Assembly (NCBI GenBank): GCA_017508425.1
Contig: JAFVYZ010000039.1
Location: 1 to 41,840 of the forward strand
DNA from: Clostridia bacterium
GTDB taxonomy: Bacteria; Bacillota; Clostridia; Oscillospirales; CAG-272
Direction: 5' to 3'
Length of the DNA stretch: 41,840 nt
Shown here: positions 29,573 to 38,635 of the stretch, piece after piece
Layout of the letters: the number at the start of each line of letters is the position of its first letter
How positions within the stretch are numbered: position 1 is the first letter of the stretch
Position numbers and translations under genes: made by a program
The notes under the pieces: generated by a model
What the model was told of the DNA's origin: nothing
What the model saw: only the letters and a program-made list of their open reading frames with translations
Database searches by the model: none

Positions 29573-31414
29573 ATGCAAAATAAGCAAAAGGGCGGCATTT
29601 CGGTAGACGCCGCCAACATTTTTCCGGTCATTAAAAAATGGCTTTACTCCGAAAAGGACATTTTCCTGCGCGAGATCGTTTCAAACGCGACCGACGCCAT
29701 TACCAAATTGAAGCGCCTGCAATCGCTCGGCGAAGCTCCAACAGGCGAGCTCCCCTTTTCGATCCATGTACGCCTTAATAAGGCGGCCTCGACGCTTACC
29801 GTTGAGGACAACGGCATCGGTATGACCGAGGAGGAGCTGAAGCGCTACATTTGTTCGATCGCGCTCTCGGGGGCGGTTGATTTCATCAACAAATACGAGG
29901 GTGAGGGCAGCAAGGGCGGCATCATCGGTCACTTTGGCCTAGGCTTTTACTCGGCCTTTATGGTCAGCGAGCAGGTCGAGATCCATACACGCTCCTACAC
30001 GGGTGCGCCCGCAGTGCATTGGACCTGCACGGCGGACGGTGACTATGAGATCGAGCCGAGCGAGCGTAAGGCGGTGGGCACCGAGATCATCATGCATATC
30101 GAGCAGGGAGAAAGTGAGTACCTGGATGCTCAACAAATCCGTACCATATTGCAAAAATACTGTGCCTTTATGCCGGTTCCGATCTATTTTGACGACGGAA
30201 GCGACAAAAAGGAAGACGAGGATGAGTCCCCCGTCAACGATACCGAGCCGTTGTGGCAAAAGGCCCCTGCCGAATGCACCGAGGAAGACTACAAGGTCTT
30301 TTACAACAAGGTATTTTCCGATTTCAGGGAGCCTCTTTTCTCGATCCACATCAATGCCGACTATCCCCTGAATTTCAAGGGCATTCTCTATTTCCCGCGC
30401 ATTTCCAACCAATATGAAAGCCTTGAAGGACAGGTCAAGCTGTACTACAATCAGGTTTTTGTGGCCGACAACATCAAGGAAGTGATCCCCGAATATCTTT
30501 TGATGCTGAAGGGTGTGCTTGACTGTCCGGAGCTCCCTTTGAACGTATCGCGCAGCTACCTGCAAACCAACAGCTACGTGTCGAAGGTGAGCGCGCATAT
30601 CATCAAAAAGGTAGCAGACAAGCTGGTTTCGCTCTCGAAAAACGAACGTGAACGCTACGAAAAGGTATGGAATGACATCAAGACCTTTGTTGAATACGCC
30701 GCGATGCGCGACACAAAATTCCGTGACCGTATCAAGGATCATTTCCTTTTGAAACTCACCACGGGCGAGCACAAAACCATTGACGAATACCTTGAAGCCG
30801 CCCAAAGCACGCACGAAAATACCATTTATTACACCACGGATAAGGCGCTGCAAGCACAATACGTAGCCCTTTTTGAGAAAAAAGGCATTGCGGTGGCGGA
30901 GTTGGACAGCATCCTTGATACGCAATTTGCGGCAAGCGAGGAAGGCCACCGTCAAGGGGTAAAATTCCTGCGTGTCGATGCCGACCTTGGTGCCCTTGAA
31001 GCATCGAAGGACGACACCGAAAACCAAGCACTTCGCAATCTTTTTTGCACGGTAAGCGGCAATGACAAGCTGACCGTAAAGCAATCCACCCTTGAAAACA
31101 GCAACGTACCCGCCATCCTCTCGGTCAGCGAGGAAAGCCGCCGTATGGAGGATATGATGAAGATGTACCGTATGGCCCAAAGTGATGACGAGGATTTTGC
31201 CTTCCCCTTAGATATGGCGCTCGTTCTCAACACCGAGGCGCCCTTGATCAAAAAGCTGATACGTATGCAAGAATCCTCAAGCGAAAAGGCCACGGCATTG
31301 GCCACGCAGATCTACCGCTTGGCACTGCTCTCGCACCGCCGTCTTTCGGCGGATGAGCTCAAGACCTTCCTTGAGGACAGCTACGGGCTTTTGCTCGACC
31401 TCGGCGAATCATAA
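29573..31414 (+). CDS. htpG: Molecular chaperone HtpG (Hsp90)
   Basis: The 613-residue protein has the Hsp90 N-terminal ATPase motifs E-I-V-S-N-A-T-D-A (Glu34, Asn38), D-N-G-I-G-M (79-84) and GHFGLGFYS (119-127), and the middle-domain V-S-R-S-Y-L-Q catalytic loop. It is an ATP-driven dimeric chaperone for protein folding under stress. Length fits bacterial HtpG. The ATG at 29573 follows GAGGTGATATC; an upstream ATG at 29537 is unlikely because it lies in the terminator stem. The stop overlaps the next start (TAATG), so the following two genes are co-translated. Confidence 0.95.
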   Translation: MQNKQKGGISVDAANIFPVIKKWLYSEKDIFLREIVSNATDAITKLKRLQSLGEAPTGELPFSIHVRLNKAASTLTVEDNGIGMTEEELKRYICSIALSGAVDFINKYEGEGSKGGIIGHFGLGFYSAFMVSEQVEIHTRSYTGAPAVHWTCTADGDYEIEPSERKAVGTEIIMHIEQGESEYLDAQQIRTILQKYCAFMPVPIYFDDGSDKKEDEDESPVNDTEPLWQKAPAECTEEDYKVFYNKVFSDFREPLFSIHINADYPLNFKGILYFPRISNQYESLEGQVKLYYNQVFVADNIKEVIPEYLLMLKGVLDCPELPLNVSRSYLQTNSYVSKVSAHIIKKVADKLVSLSKNERERYEKVWNDIKTFVEYAAMRDTKFRDRIKDHFLLKLTTGEHKTIDEYLEAAQSTHENTIYYTTDKALQAQYVALFEKKGIAVAELDSILDTQFAASEEGHRQGVKFLRVDADLGALEASKDDTENQALRNLFCTVSGNDKLTVKQSTLENSNVPAILSVSEESRRMEDMMKMYRMAQSDDEDFAFPLDMALVLNTEAPLIKKLIRMQESSSEKATALATQIYRLALLSHRRLSADELKTFLEDSYGLLLDLGES

Positions 31415-32277
31415 TGGACCGCCAAAGACAAGCGGCATTGGATGCCGCAAGGAATAACCTTGCCCTGTGGCACGAAGAAATAGCCCGTTGCGAGGAGCTC
31501 TCACTTTTGCAGGCCGAAAGCGCAGCCTACCTGCTTAATGAGCATACGGTCGAGGCACTGCAAGAGTCGCAAGCACCCTCACACTCGGAGGCCGTGCGTG
31601 TCACCAAGCTTGGCGAGCGCGTGGCAATTTGCCGTTTCTTGGCCCAAAAAAGCCAAGAAACGGCAAGAAAGCAACCGACTGTGCCGAACACGCAAGCACC
31701 GCGTGTGGCGATGCTAAACGGCCCCGCCTTTGCCGAGGCTATGAAGGCCTTCCGCACCGTGCTCCCCTCGGCCGAGCCGCACATTTGCCACAGCTTTGCC
31801 GACATTTTAGAGGAGGTTGCCGGTTCGCGCGTCCACTTTGGTATTTTACCGATCGAGGACAGCACACAAGGCAAGCTTTTCCGCATTTACGAGGAATGCG
31901 AACGCTTGGAGCTGCACATTGCCTATACCGCCGACCAAAAAGATGAGGACGGAAAGACCGTGCGTATGGCCCTGCTTTACAAAAATGCAGTCCCCGATGC
32001 TCCCCCACCCGAAGGAGAGCGCACGCTTGAATGCTTACTGTTTGACGACGCGTACGCATTATCCGATCTTCTCACCGTAGCCAAGGCCCTTGGGGTGACC
32101 CTGCGACGCGTGGACTCGCTCCCCCTTTCCTACCGCGAGGACGGATTTGTACAGCACGCTGTACTACACGGCGGAAGAAATGAAACCAAAAGCCTAATAA
32201 CCTATCTTGCACTTTTTATGCCGCACACCACCGTTACGGCAGACTACATCAACATCAAAGCAAAGGAAACACCATGA
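31414..32277 (+). CDS. Divergent prephenate-dehydratase/ACT-like protein
   Basis: The 287-residue protein resembles the P-protein layout but is degenerate. Residues 1-85 are helical, in the position of a chorismate-mutase domain. Residues 96-165 contain F-A-D-I-L-E-E-V-A and G-I-L-P-I-E-D-S-T-Q-G, matching the prephenate dehydratase V-P-I-E-N-S-x-x-G motif with D for N. Residues 205-275 look like an ACT domain: A-L-S-D-L-L-T-V-A-K-A-L-G-V-T-L-R-R-V-D-S-L-P. The usual catalytic T-R-F is not recognisable, so activity is doubtful; it could be a sensor of an aromatic amino acid. It overlaps htpG by one base and the TSCPD gene by four. Confidence 0.6.
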   Translation: MDRQRQAALDAARNNLALWHEEIARCEELSLLQAESAAYLLNEHTVEALQESQAPSHSEAVRVTKLGERVAICRFLAQKSQETARKQPTVPNTQAPRVAMLNGPAFAEAMKAFRTVLPSAEPHICHSFADILEEVAGSRVHFGILPIEDSTQGKLFRIYEECERLELHIAYTADQKDEDGKTVRMALLYKNAVPDAPPPEGERTLECLLFDDAYALSDLLTVAKALGVTLRRVDSLPLSYREDGFVQHAVLHGGRNETKSLITYLALFMPHTTVTADYINIKAKETP

Positions 32278-32537
32278 TGATTGTAAATTACACACCGCGC
32301 GGCGTTTGCACGCGCAACATCAAAATCACGCTGGACGGCGACATCATCAAGGAGGTCACCTTCACAGGCGGCTGCTCGGGCAACACCCAGGGACTTTCGG
32401 CCTTGGTTGCCGGTATGCCCGTGCGCGAGGTGATCGCACGTCTTTCGGGCATTCGTTGCGGCTTCAAGAGCACCTCTTGCCCCGACCAGCTGGCAAAAGC
32501 ACTTTCGGATCTGATCGACGAGGGCTGCGGATCTTAA
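32274..32537 (+). CDS. TSCPD-domain protein
   Basis: The 87-residue protein matches the small TSCPD family: G-V-C-T-R-N-I near 10-16, V-T-F-T-G-G-C-S-G-N-T-Q-G-L near 28-41, and the naming motif T-S-C-P-D near 67-71. The family also occurs at the C-terminus of class II/adenosylcobalamin ribonucleotide reductases and is thought to bind metal through the cysteines. The stand-alone form is common in Clostridia and has no known function. ATGA overlaps the stop of the upstream gene; a second ATG follows immediately. A T-rich tract and a bidirectional terminator follow. Confidence 0.85.
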   Translation: MMIVNYTPRGVCTRNIKITLDGDIIKEVTFTGGCSGNTQGLSALVAGMPVREVIARLSGIRCGFKSTSCPDQLAKALSDLIDEGCGS

Positions 32538-32553
32538 TCGCACCAATTTCGAC

Positions 32554-32604
32554 ATTTTCCAATTTTTTTCTTTTAATTTTCCAAATTTATTTTTACATTT
32601 TCCA
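32554..32604 (+). repeat. Three ATTTTCCA repeats, period 21-22 bp
   Basis: ATTTTCCA starts at 32554, 32576 and 32597 in a strongly T-rich stretch between the TSCPD gene and the terminator at 32636. The function is unknown. Confidence 0.55.
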
Positions 32605-32635
32605 TCTTGTTATTTTATTTCTTTATGTTTTTTCC

Positions 32636-32673
32636 AAAAGAGGACCGCGCCCAATCGGGCGCGGTCCTCTTTT
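32636..32673. terminator. Bidirectional terminator between convergent genes
   Basis: AAAAGAGGACCGCGCCC and GGGCGCGGTCCTCTTTT are perfectly complementary (17 bp) around AATC, serving the htpG operon (+) and pepD (-). Confidence 0.9.
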
Positions 32674-32675
32674 AT

Positions 32676-34118
32676 TCAGCGATTCACAATGCGGAGAAAC
32701 TCAACCAAGGCATCGTACACACGCAAAAAGGAATCGATCTCCATTGCTTCAAACGGTGTGTGCAGGTCATGAAGGTTGGGCCCAACGGCGATCGCCTCAA
32801 GCCCCGCAATAGAGTTGGTAATAATGCCTGTTTCAAGTCCCGCGTGAATGAACGTGGACGAAGCGCTCTTGCCCGTCACGTTTAAAAGTGCATGTTGCCA
32901 AGCTTGCACAAGCGGTGCATTCATATCGCCGACCCACCCGGGATACCGGTTCGCTTCCTCGCGTATAGCAAGAACACTCTTTGCAAGCGCATCCTCCTCG
33001 CGGCAAATGTCATCCAGGCGATCCGCTCTTGGTGAGCGTGAGCACAGGCTTATGACCACACGATCCGCGTGCGTGCGCACGCTTGCAAGATTCCGCGACA
33101 CCTCGGGCATAATGGGTGCCTCACTTCTCATCTGCAAAACGCCGTTGGGAATCTCTAACACGCGCAAAATTCGATCCGTATCGGGATAAGAGAGTGCATG
33201 CGTCACACGTGTACCCTCCACCTTAAGGAACAGCCCCTCATCTTCCTTTGCCACAATGAAGCTGCGGGCAAGCGACGCCGCCCCTTCAAGAAAGGCACGG
33301 GCTGCAGTACCATCATCGGGCAAAAAAGTCGCAGTACAATCCCTTGGTATGGCATTGCCCTTATCTCCGCCCGTCATTTCAACCAAGCGGTAAGGGGTGT
33401 GCTCACGAAGCGCCGCAAGCAGCTTGCCCATCAAAATATTGGCATTGAGGCGATTTCGGTGAATATCCTCACCCGAATGACCGCCCGAAAGACCGCCAAG
33501 CGAAAGCGTGATCCCCTCGCCTTCTATGTTTCCAAATGTAATCGGCAAGATGATTTTTGAGCGCATACCGCCGCAGCATCCCACGATTACGGTATCCTCC
33601 TCGGCGGAATCAAGATTTACCATATATTTTGCCGTGATATAACTGTAATCAAAGCGTTCCGCACCCAAAAGTCCGACCTCCTCGGCGGCGGTAAACAGGC
33701 ACTCCAGCGCGGGATGCGAGGCGGCGCCACCGTCAAGGATGGCAAGCATCATGGCAACACCAAAGCCATCATCGGCACCGAGTGTGGTACCGTTGGCAAG
33801 CAACCGATTCCCCTCTATGCAAAGCTCGATGCCGTCACGCAGAAAATCGTGCTCAACATGCGGGTGCTTTTCGGCCACCATATCGGTGTGCGCCTGCAAA
33901 AGCACGGTCGGCTCATCCTCGCGTCCCTTGGTCGCAGGCATTTTAACGAGCACGTTATGTGCCTCATCGCGATAGCAATCGAGTCCCCGCTCCGCGGCAA
34001 ATGCCACGATATAATCCGCCACCGCTTTTTCATGGTATGAAGGGCGCGGAATTGCCGAGATGGCCTCAAAATAACGCAAAGCCGGTATGTTTTTTATATT
34101 TTCAAACATAAGGGACAT
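32676..34118 (-). CDS. pepD: Aminoacyl-histidine dipeptidase (M20 metallopeptidase)
   Basis: The 480-residue protein carries the M20 dinuclear-metal residues in Q-A-H-T-D-M-V (His77, Asp79), G-A-D-D-G-F-G (Asp116) and T-A-A-E-E-V-G-L (Glu146, Glu147), with the C-terminal I-H-A-G-L-E-T-G-I near 440. N-terminal R-Y-F-E-A-I-S-A-I-P-R-P-S and the length are typical of PepD, which cleaves dipeptides such as Xaa-His in the cytoplasm. AGGAGG lies 7 bases before the ATG. It follows mreB by 63 bases, with a terminator-like hairpin between. Confidence 0.93.
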   Translation of the reverse strand: MSLMFENIKNIPALRYFEAISAIPRPSYHEKAVADYIVAFAAERGLDCYRDEAHNVLVKMPATKGREDEPTVLLQAHTDMVAEKHPHVEHDFLRDGIELCIEGNRLLANGTTLGADDGFGVAMMLAILDGGAASHPALECLFTAAEEVGLLGAERFDYSYITAKYMVNLDSAEEDTVIVGCCGGMRSKIILPITFGNIEGEGITLSLGGLSGGHSGEDIHRNRLNANILMGKLLAALREHTPYRLVEMTGGDKGNAIPRDCTATFLPDDGTAARAFLEGAASLARSFIVAKEDEGLFLKVEGTRVTHALSYPDTDRILRVLEIPNGVLQMRSEAPIMPEVSRNLASVRTHADRVVISLCSRSPRADRLDDICREEDALAKSVLAIREEANRYPGWVGDMNAPLVQAWQHALLNVTGKSASSTFIHAGLETGIITNSIAGLEAIAVGPNLHDLHTPFEAMEIDSFLRVYDALVEFLRIVNR

Positions 34119-34132
34119 TGTTTTCCTCCTAT

Positions 34133-34176
34133 AAAAAACCGCCTTCCGCGCCGCTTGGCGTTATGGAAAGCGGTTT
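34133..34176 (-). terminator. Terminator between mreB and pepD
   Basis: On the - strand AAACCGCTTTCC pairs with GGAAGGCGGTTT (one G-U pair) followed by six U. pepD lies just beyond, so termination must be partial or pepD has a promoter I do not see. Confidence 0.65.
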
Positions 34177-34181
34177 ATTGA

Positions 34182-35153
34182 TCATCCGAGTCGCTCTAAG
34201 GCCAATGCTGCGCCCTCAGCGGCAGCCGTATCGGCATTCGCGGCCACACGTGCGCGAAGACCCATCACGTCAGCGAGCAGCTGATCCATACCGGAAAGCA
34301 CGCCGCCGCCCGTCAGCACAATGCCGCCCTTAGCAATATCGGCACGCATATCCTCGCCCGTTTGCTCCACCACCGAAACGATCGCATCAAGCACTGCGGT
34401 CAAGGGATCCTTCATCGCACCGAGCATTTCCTTTGAGGAAAGCGTCACAATACGAGGCACCTTGGTATCGATAAAGCGGCCCTTCACGTCGAGCTTCTTT
34501 TCCTCGTGCGTGGCGGCAAGGTCCGTGAGGCGTATCTTGATCTGCTCCGCCGTGCGCTGACCGATGTAAAGCTTATGCTTACTGCGCATATAGCGCACAA
34601 TAGCCGCGTCAAACTGCTTACCGCCCGTTTGCACCGTCACGTGCGTCACCATATCGCCGATGAAGATCATTGCGGCCTCGGTACGCGAGGCACCGATGTG
34701 AACCAGCATTTGCCCCGTCGGTGCGGCAAAATCAAGCCCCACACCAAGAGCGGCGCAAAGAGGCGCCTCCAGCAAATGCACGCGCGAGGCCCCCGCCGAA
34801 AGCACAGCATCCTCCACCGCATTGGACTGCGCTTCGGTAAGATCGCACGGGATCGACACCATCACCTGCGGACGCAGGAGCGTGCGACCGATCGCGCGAC
34901 GGAAGAAAATGCGCAGGATGGCCGAAAGAACCTCGGCCTCCTTCACCACGGTATCCCACAGGGGCCAGCAAAGGCGCAGCTTATCGGGGGAGTTATTGAC
35001 CATATCAATGGCAGCCTCGCCGGCCTCAAGGACCTCATCGGTATCCATATCGATCGCGGCCACTGTCGGTTCCCTCAGCAAAACGCCATCGTCAATGGAG
35101 CAAATGGTCGTTTTGGTGGTGCCGATATCCAGGCCCAAACCTTTACGGAACAA
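34182..35153 (-). CDS. mreB: Rod-shape protein MreB/Mbl family
   Basis: The 323-residue actin-like ATPase has phosphate-1 G-L-D-I-G-T-T-K-T near 6-14, phosphate-2 M-L-V-H-I-G-A-S-R-T near 152-161 and the adenosine motif V-L-T-G-G-G-V-L-S-G near 284-293. It polymerises at the membrane and guides cell-wall synthesis, implying a rod-shaped cell. I choose the TTG start at 35153 because GGGGGAGG ends 4 bases before it; the in-frame ATG at 35171 has no ribosome site and lies close to the predicted transcription start near 35182. It stands alone, away from mreCD. Confidence 0.9.
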   Translation of the reverse strand: MFRKGLGLDIGTTKTTICSIDDGVLLREPTVAAIDMDTDEVLEAGEAAIDMVNNSPDKLRLCWPLWDTVVKEAEVLSAILRIFFRRAIGRTLLRPQVMVSIPCDLTEAQSNAVEDAVLSAGASRVHLLEAPLCAALGVGLDFAAPTGQMLVHIGASRTEAAMIFIGDMVTHVTVQTGGKQFDAAIVRYMRSKHKLYIGQRTAEQIKIRLTDLAATHEEKKLDVKGRFIDTKVPRIVTLSSKEMLGAMKDPLTAVLDAIVSVVEQTGEDMRADIAKGGIVLTGGGVLSGMDQLLADVMGLRARVAANADTAAAEGAALALERLG

Positions 35154-35188
35154 AGTACCTCCCCCTTTCATAAAGTTATTATTATATA

Positions 35189-35217
35189 ATTATACAACAA
35201 ATACCTAAAAAAAGCAA
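35189..35217 (-). promoter_or_regulatory. mreB promoter
   Basis: TTGCTT (35217-35212), a 17 bp spacer and TATAAT (35194-35189) on the - strand, in the AT-rich gap after comF. Confidence 0.7.
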
Positions 35218-35237
35218 TGCTAAATTTTAAGTTTGGC

Positions 35238-36002
35238 TTACTTTATACGCTTTTTCTCGGTATATGCCACACTCACTGCCACAAGCTCGGCACAAGACAA
35301 GGCCTTGGCACATTCCGCCATGCCGGCACCGGTGGTAACCACGTCATCCACCAAAAGCACGCGAAAATTTGATACGTTTTCGCCTTTTTTCGCAAATGCG
35401 CCCTTTAAATTTTCGGTGCGCGCCTTTTTGGTTAAGCTCTTTTGCGATGCACCGTCATGAACGCGCACCAAAAGCTGTCGAAAGCAATATCCTGTGGATT
35501 TCGAAAGTGCCCGCGCCAATTCCTTGGCTTGGTCCACCCCCACGCGCCGAACCTTCTTCTTACTGCGCGGTAAATAGGTGATCACGGTTTCAAGGGGTGC
35601 CTTTCCCTGCTTTTCGCGCATCCTTTCGGATGCTTCCACCGCCGCCTTGACCCCAACGGCAAGCTCTGACGCGAAAAAACCGACCGCACGGTGCGACGGA
35701 TCCTTTTTGATGCCAAGAACCAAATTTTGCGTCACGCTGCTTTCACGATCGCCCCCATACGGTGCGAGCTTAACGTAGCAGGAAATGCCACGGTCGCGAA
35801 GCGATTTGGGCGCGCAGCGGCAGGCACAGTATTCCAAAAAGCAACGAGGACACTGTGAATGCATCTCCCCTTCAAAACGGGATTTGCAATGGGGGCAAAG
35901 CGCGAGGTCGTGTGTGACCGCATCGGGGTGCATCAATTTTCCGCAAGCGGCACAACGGGGTGGAAAAAAGAGTGCATCGAGCCAACGTAATACCCGTTTC
36001 AT
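35238..36002 (-). CDS. comF: ComF-family phosphoribosyltransferase-like protein
   Basis: The 254-residue protein has an N-terminal zinc-finger region with C-A-A-C (17-20), C-P-H-C (36-39), C-P-R-C (51-54) and C-A-C-R-C (59-63), and a C-terminal phosphoribosyltransferase motif V-L-L-V-D-D-V-V-T-T-G-A-G near 213-225. ComF acts in natural DNA uptake with ComFA/PriA-type helicases. No other competence genes are visible in the window. Its ATG overlaps the stop of the RecD2 gene (ATGA), so the two are co-translated, linking it with DNA processing. Confidence 0.88.
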   Translation of the reverse strand: MKRVLRWLDALFFPPRCAACGKLMHPDAVTHDLALCPHCKSRFEGEMHSQCPRCFLEYCACRCAPKSLRDRGISCYVKLAPYGGDRESSVTQNLVLGIKKDPSHRAVGFFASELAVGVKAAVEASERMREKQGKAPLETVITYLPRSKKKVRRVGVDQAKELARALSKSTGYCFRQLLVRVHDGASQKSLTKKARTENLKGAFAKKGENVSNFRVLLVDDVVTTGAGMAECAKALSCAELVAVSVAYTEKKRIK

Positions 36003-38254
36003 ACCTTATCCCCGCCTCCGACAAAGAGCCTGGCAACAAGCCCTGTATAGCGCATGGCTTGCCGATCGTTTTCCACCATTTTTTCGGCAATTTCACGCCG
36101 ACCGACCAAGACCACCATCCTTTGTGCCCTTGTCACGGCTGTATAAAAGAGATTGCGCGTCAGTAGCATGGGGGCCGCACTCGACAGCGGCATGATCACC
36201 ACGGGATATTCGCTCCCCTGGCTTTTGTGTACCGTGACGGCATAGGCAAGCTCAAGCTCCTCAAGGCCGGTGAAATCATACGTCACGTGACGATCGTCAA
36301 ACGCGACCGTCAACGATTTGTTTTTGGGATCGATCTCCTCAATAATACCAATATCGCCGTTAAAGACGCCACATCCCGTTTCCTCGCCCCGTTCCCACAG
36401 TAAATCGTAATTATTGCGGATCTGCATTACACGGTCACCCTCACGGTAGCAAAGCTCGCGCGCCGCGTATTCCTTTTTATGGGGTGCCGGCGGATTCAGT
36501 GTTGCTTGCAGCAATCGGTTAAGATTTTCGGTTCCTGCTTCTCCCTTTCGCGAGGCACAAATGATCTGAATTCCCCCAACCACCGAGGCACCGTAGGCGC
36601 GCGGCAAGCGATTGATGCAAAGATCGGCCACCGTGGCGGCAATTTCGCGGTCCGCGCCGCGCGGCAAATAAAAGAAATCGTTATTTTTGGCATCCAGCAT
36701 CGGCATATCACCGCGGTTGATCGCGTGGGCATTGGTCACAATAAGGCTATCCTGCGCTTGGCGGAAGATCTTACTGAGCGCCACCGTTGCAAAGCGGCGA
36801 GAAGCGATCACGTCACGCAAAACGTTACCGGCACCGACTGAGGGAAGCTGGTTGGCGTCGCCCACCAAAATAAGACGTGCACCCGGCTTGATCGCCGCAA
36901 GCAACGCCGCTGTTAGGGGCGCATCCAGCATTGAGCTCTCATCCACGATGATCACGTCCTCATCGAGGCGATTGCGCTCGTTGCGCAAAAACTCGGCTTT
37001 TCTTGACCCGTTATAGGTCATTTCAAGCAAGCGGTGCACCGTTTTGGCCTCCTCGCCGGCGGCCTCGGAAAGGCGTTTGGCGGCGCGACCCGTGGGTGCG
37101 GAAAGTGCTACGCGAAGGTCCATACTGTTAAAAATACGCAGGAGCGCGCGCACAACGGTCGTCTTACCCGTGCCGGGTCCGCCGGTCAGGATCATCACGC
37201 CGTTTTCAAGCGCACCCGCGATCGCGGCTTTTTGGAGCTCATCATATTGGGTGGCGGTAAGCCGTTCCTCCTTGGCAATAAAGCCGTACACGTCGGTATT
37301 CCCGATCGGCACACAGCTGCGCTCGATCATCACCAGGCGCTCAGCGATGCTCCGCTCGCAAAGATAGGAGGGCGTGTCGTACACGTAGGTGGTATCCCCC
37401 TCCTTGGTGTGCGTATGTATGCGACGGAGCTTTCCCTCCTTTTGGAGCTCGCCCATTGCCTCCACAACACGCGACACATCCACCGACAAAAGCTGAGCCG
37501 CCTCGCTTTCAAGCATTTCCTTCGGCAAGCACATATGCCCGTGCTGAGCGGCGTGATAGGATAGCGTATAAAGCACTCCGCTTTTGACGCGGTCAAGCCC
37601 ATTTCGGTCAAGACCCAGCTGTTCGGCCATCGCATCGGCCTTCTCAAACCCGATCCCCTCGATCTCTTCCGCGAGGGCATACGGATTTTGCTTGGCACGG
37701 TCCACGGCATCGGCCCCCCAGGCGTTATATATGCGCACGGTAAGGGTCGCGCCGAAAAACTCGCGGAAGAACATCATCGCGGCACGAATGCCCGCTTGAC
37801 GGCGAAATTCCTCGGAAATACTCTCAGCAAGGCGCCGATTGATACCGGGCACCTGCATCAGCCAATCGGGATGGTTTTCAATAACGTCAAAGGTATCCTC
37901 TTCAAAGGTTTCTACGATACGTGCGGCTTTTTTAGCCCCCACACCCTTGATGGAGCCCGAGGAAAGATAGCGCAGTATCGCGGCGGTATCGGTGGGCAAG
38001 CGCTTTTCAAACTGTTCCACCGAAAACTGGCGGCCGTACTTGGGATGGTGGACCCATTTTCCCCATACGGTGAGCTCATCGCCCTCCGATACGTAGGGCA
38101 AAATTCCCACAGCCGTTACAAGCTCGTTTTGATCGGTACCGAAATCAAGGATCGTATAGCCGTTTTCTTCATTGGCATAGATCACACCTTCGACACTTCC
38201 CGTCAGCTTTTCGCCGCTCTCGACGGGTCTTTTGACATCTGTTGCCATACTCAT
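35999..38254 (-). CDS. recD2: RecD2-type ATP-dependent DNA helicase
   Basis: The 751-residue protein has an N-terminal OB-like domain (to about 90), helix-hairpin-helix motifs G-V-G-A-K-K-A-A-R-I-V and V-P-G-I-N-R-R-L, then the SF1B helicase core: Walker A G-G-P-G-T-G-K-T-T, Walker B I-I-V-D-E-S-S, V-G-D-A-N-Q-L-P-S-V-G-A-G, V-T-V-H-K-S-Q-G-S-E and Y-T-A-V-T-R-A-Q. RecD2 is a 5'-3' helicase of Firmicutes that acts without RecBC in repair and fork processing. I choose the ATG at 38254, which overlaps the TGA of the upstream small gene and follows AAGGAGG; the far upstream start extends into that gene and is not credible. Confidence 0.93.
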   Translation of the reverse strand: MSMATDVKRPVESGEKLTGSVEGVIYANEENGYTILDFGTDQNELVTAVGILPYVSEGDELTVWGKWVHHPKYGRQFSVEQFEKRLPTDTAAILRYLSSGSIKGVGAKKAARIVETFEEDTFDVIENHPDWLMQVPGINRRLAESISEEFRRQAGIRAAMMFFREFFGATLTVRIYNAWGADAVDRAKQNPYALAEEIEGIGFEKADAMAEQLGLDRNGLDRVKSGVLYTLSYHAAQHGHMCLPKEMLESEAAQLLSVDVSRVVEAMGELQKEGKLRRIHTHTKEGDTTYVYDTPSYLCERSIAERLVMIERSCVPIGNTDVYGFIAKEERLTATQYDELQKAAIAGALENGVMILTGGPGTGKTTVVRALLRIFNSMDLRVALSAPTGRAAKRLSEAAGEEAKTVHRLLEMTYNGSRKAEFLRNERNRLDEDVIIVDESSMLDAPLTAALLAAIKPGARLILVGDANQLPSVGAGNVLRDVIASRRFATVALSKIFRQAQDSLIVTNAHAINRGDMPMLDAKNNDFFYLPRGADREIAATVADLCINRLPRAYGASVVGGIQIICASRKGEAGTENLNRLLQATLNPPAPHKKEYAARELCYREGDRVMQIRNNYDLLWERGEETGCGVFNGDIGIIEEIDPKNKSLTVAFDDRHVTYDFTGLEELELAYAVTVHKSQGSEYPVVIMPLSSAAPMLLTRNLFYTAVTRAQRMVVLVGRREIAEKMVENDRQAMRYTGLVARLFVGGGDKV

Positions 38255-38562
38255 CCTCCTCCTTCGGTATTTTCCATAATACAATCTGCGCCGAGGCGCA
38301 AAAAATGTGATTTGACCTCTTCCCTGCCTTCCAGATCGCCGCGGATACAAACTATAATTTTGCAAGGGACAAAGCCCGGTGCAAAATTTTTGGCACGGCA
38401 ATAAAGAAAGGCCGCCTCCTCTGCCGAAACGGGCTTCGATACCCGAAGCGCTACGGCGAGACCCTTGGGAGAGAGCGCATAGGCACAAAAAAATCGCACC
38501 GCCGCATAAAGACCGAACACAGCGAGAAAAGAGATCAAAATCTCCAAAATAAGAATTGCCAT
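38251..38562 (-). CDS. Small membrane-anchored protein, 103 residues
   Basis: An N-terminal hydrophobic segment (about 2-28) is followed by a soluble region with A-L-R-V-S-K-P-V-S-A-E-E near 38-49, P-C-K-I-I-V-C-I near 65-72 and H-F-L-R-L-G-A-D near 85-92. GGGAGG lies before the ATG. It lies between metK and recD2 and overlaps the latter by four bases. No family is recognised. The two cysteines of P-C-K-I-I-V-C are notable but no motif can be assigned. Confidence 0.7.
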   Translation of the reverse strand: MAILILEILISFLAVFGLYAAVRFFCAYALSPKGLAVALRVSKPVSAEEAAFLYCRAKNFAPGFVPCKIIVCIRGDLEGREEVKSHFLRLGADCIMENTEGGG

Positions 38563-38635
38563 GTGTTACCTCCCACGGAGCAAACGCGCTCCTTGGTAGT
38601 CTATGCAAAGCGGTGCGATGCGGTTATTTTGTGAA

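Noticed and set aside
38251-38608. Extended RecD2 start upstream of 38254
   Set aside because: The extension overlaps the small membrane protein gene in another frame, is not helicase-like, and the ATG at 38254 has both the ribosome site and the ATGA overlap.
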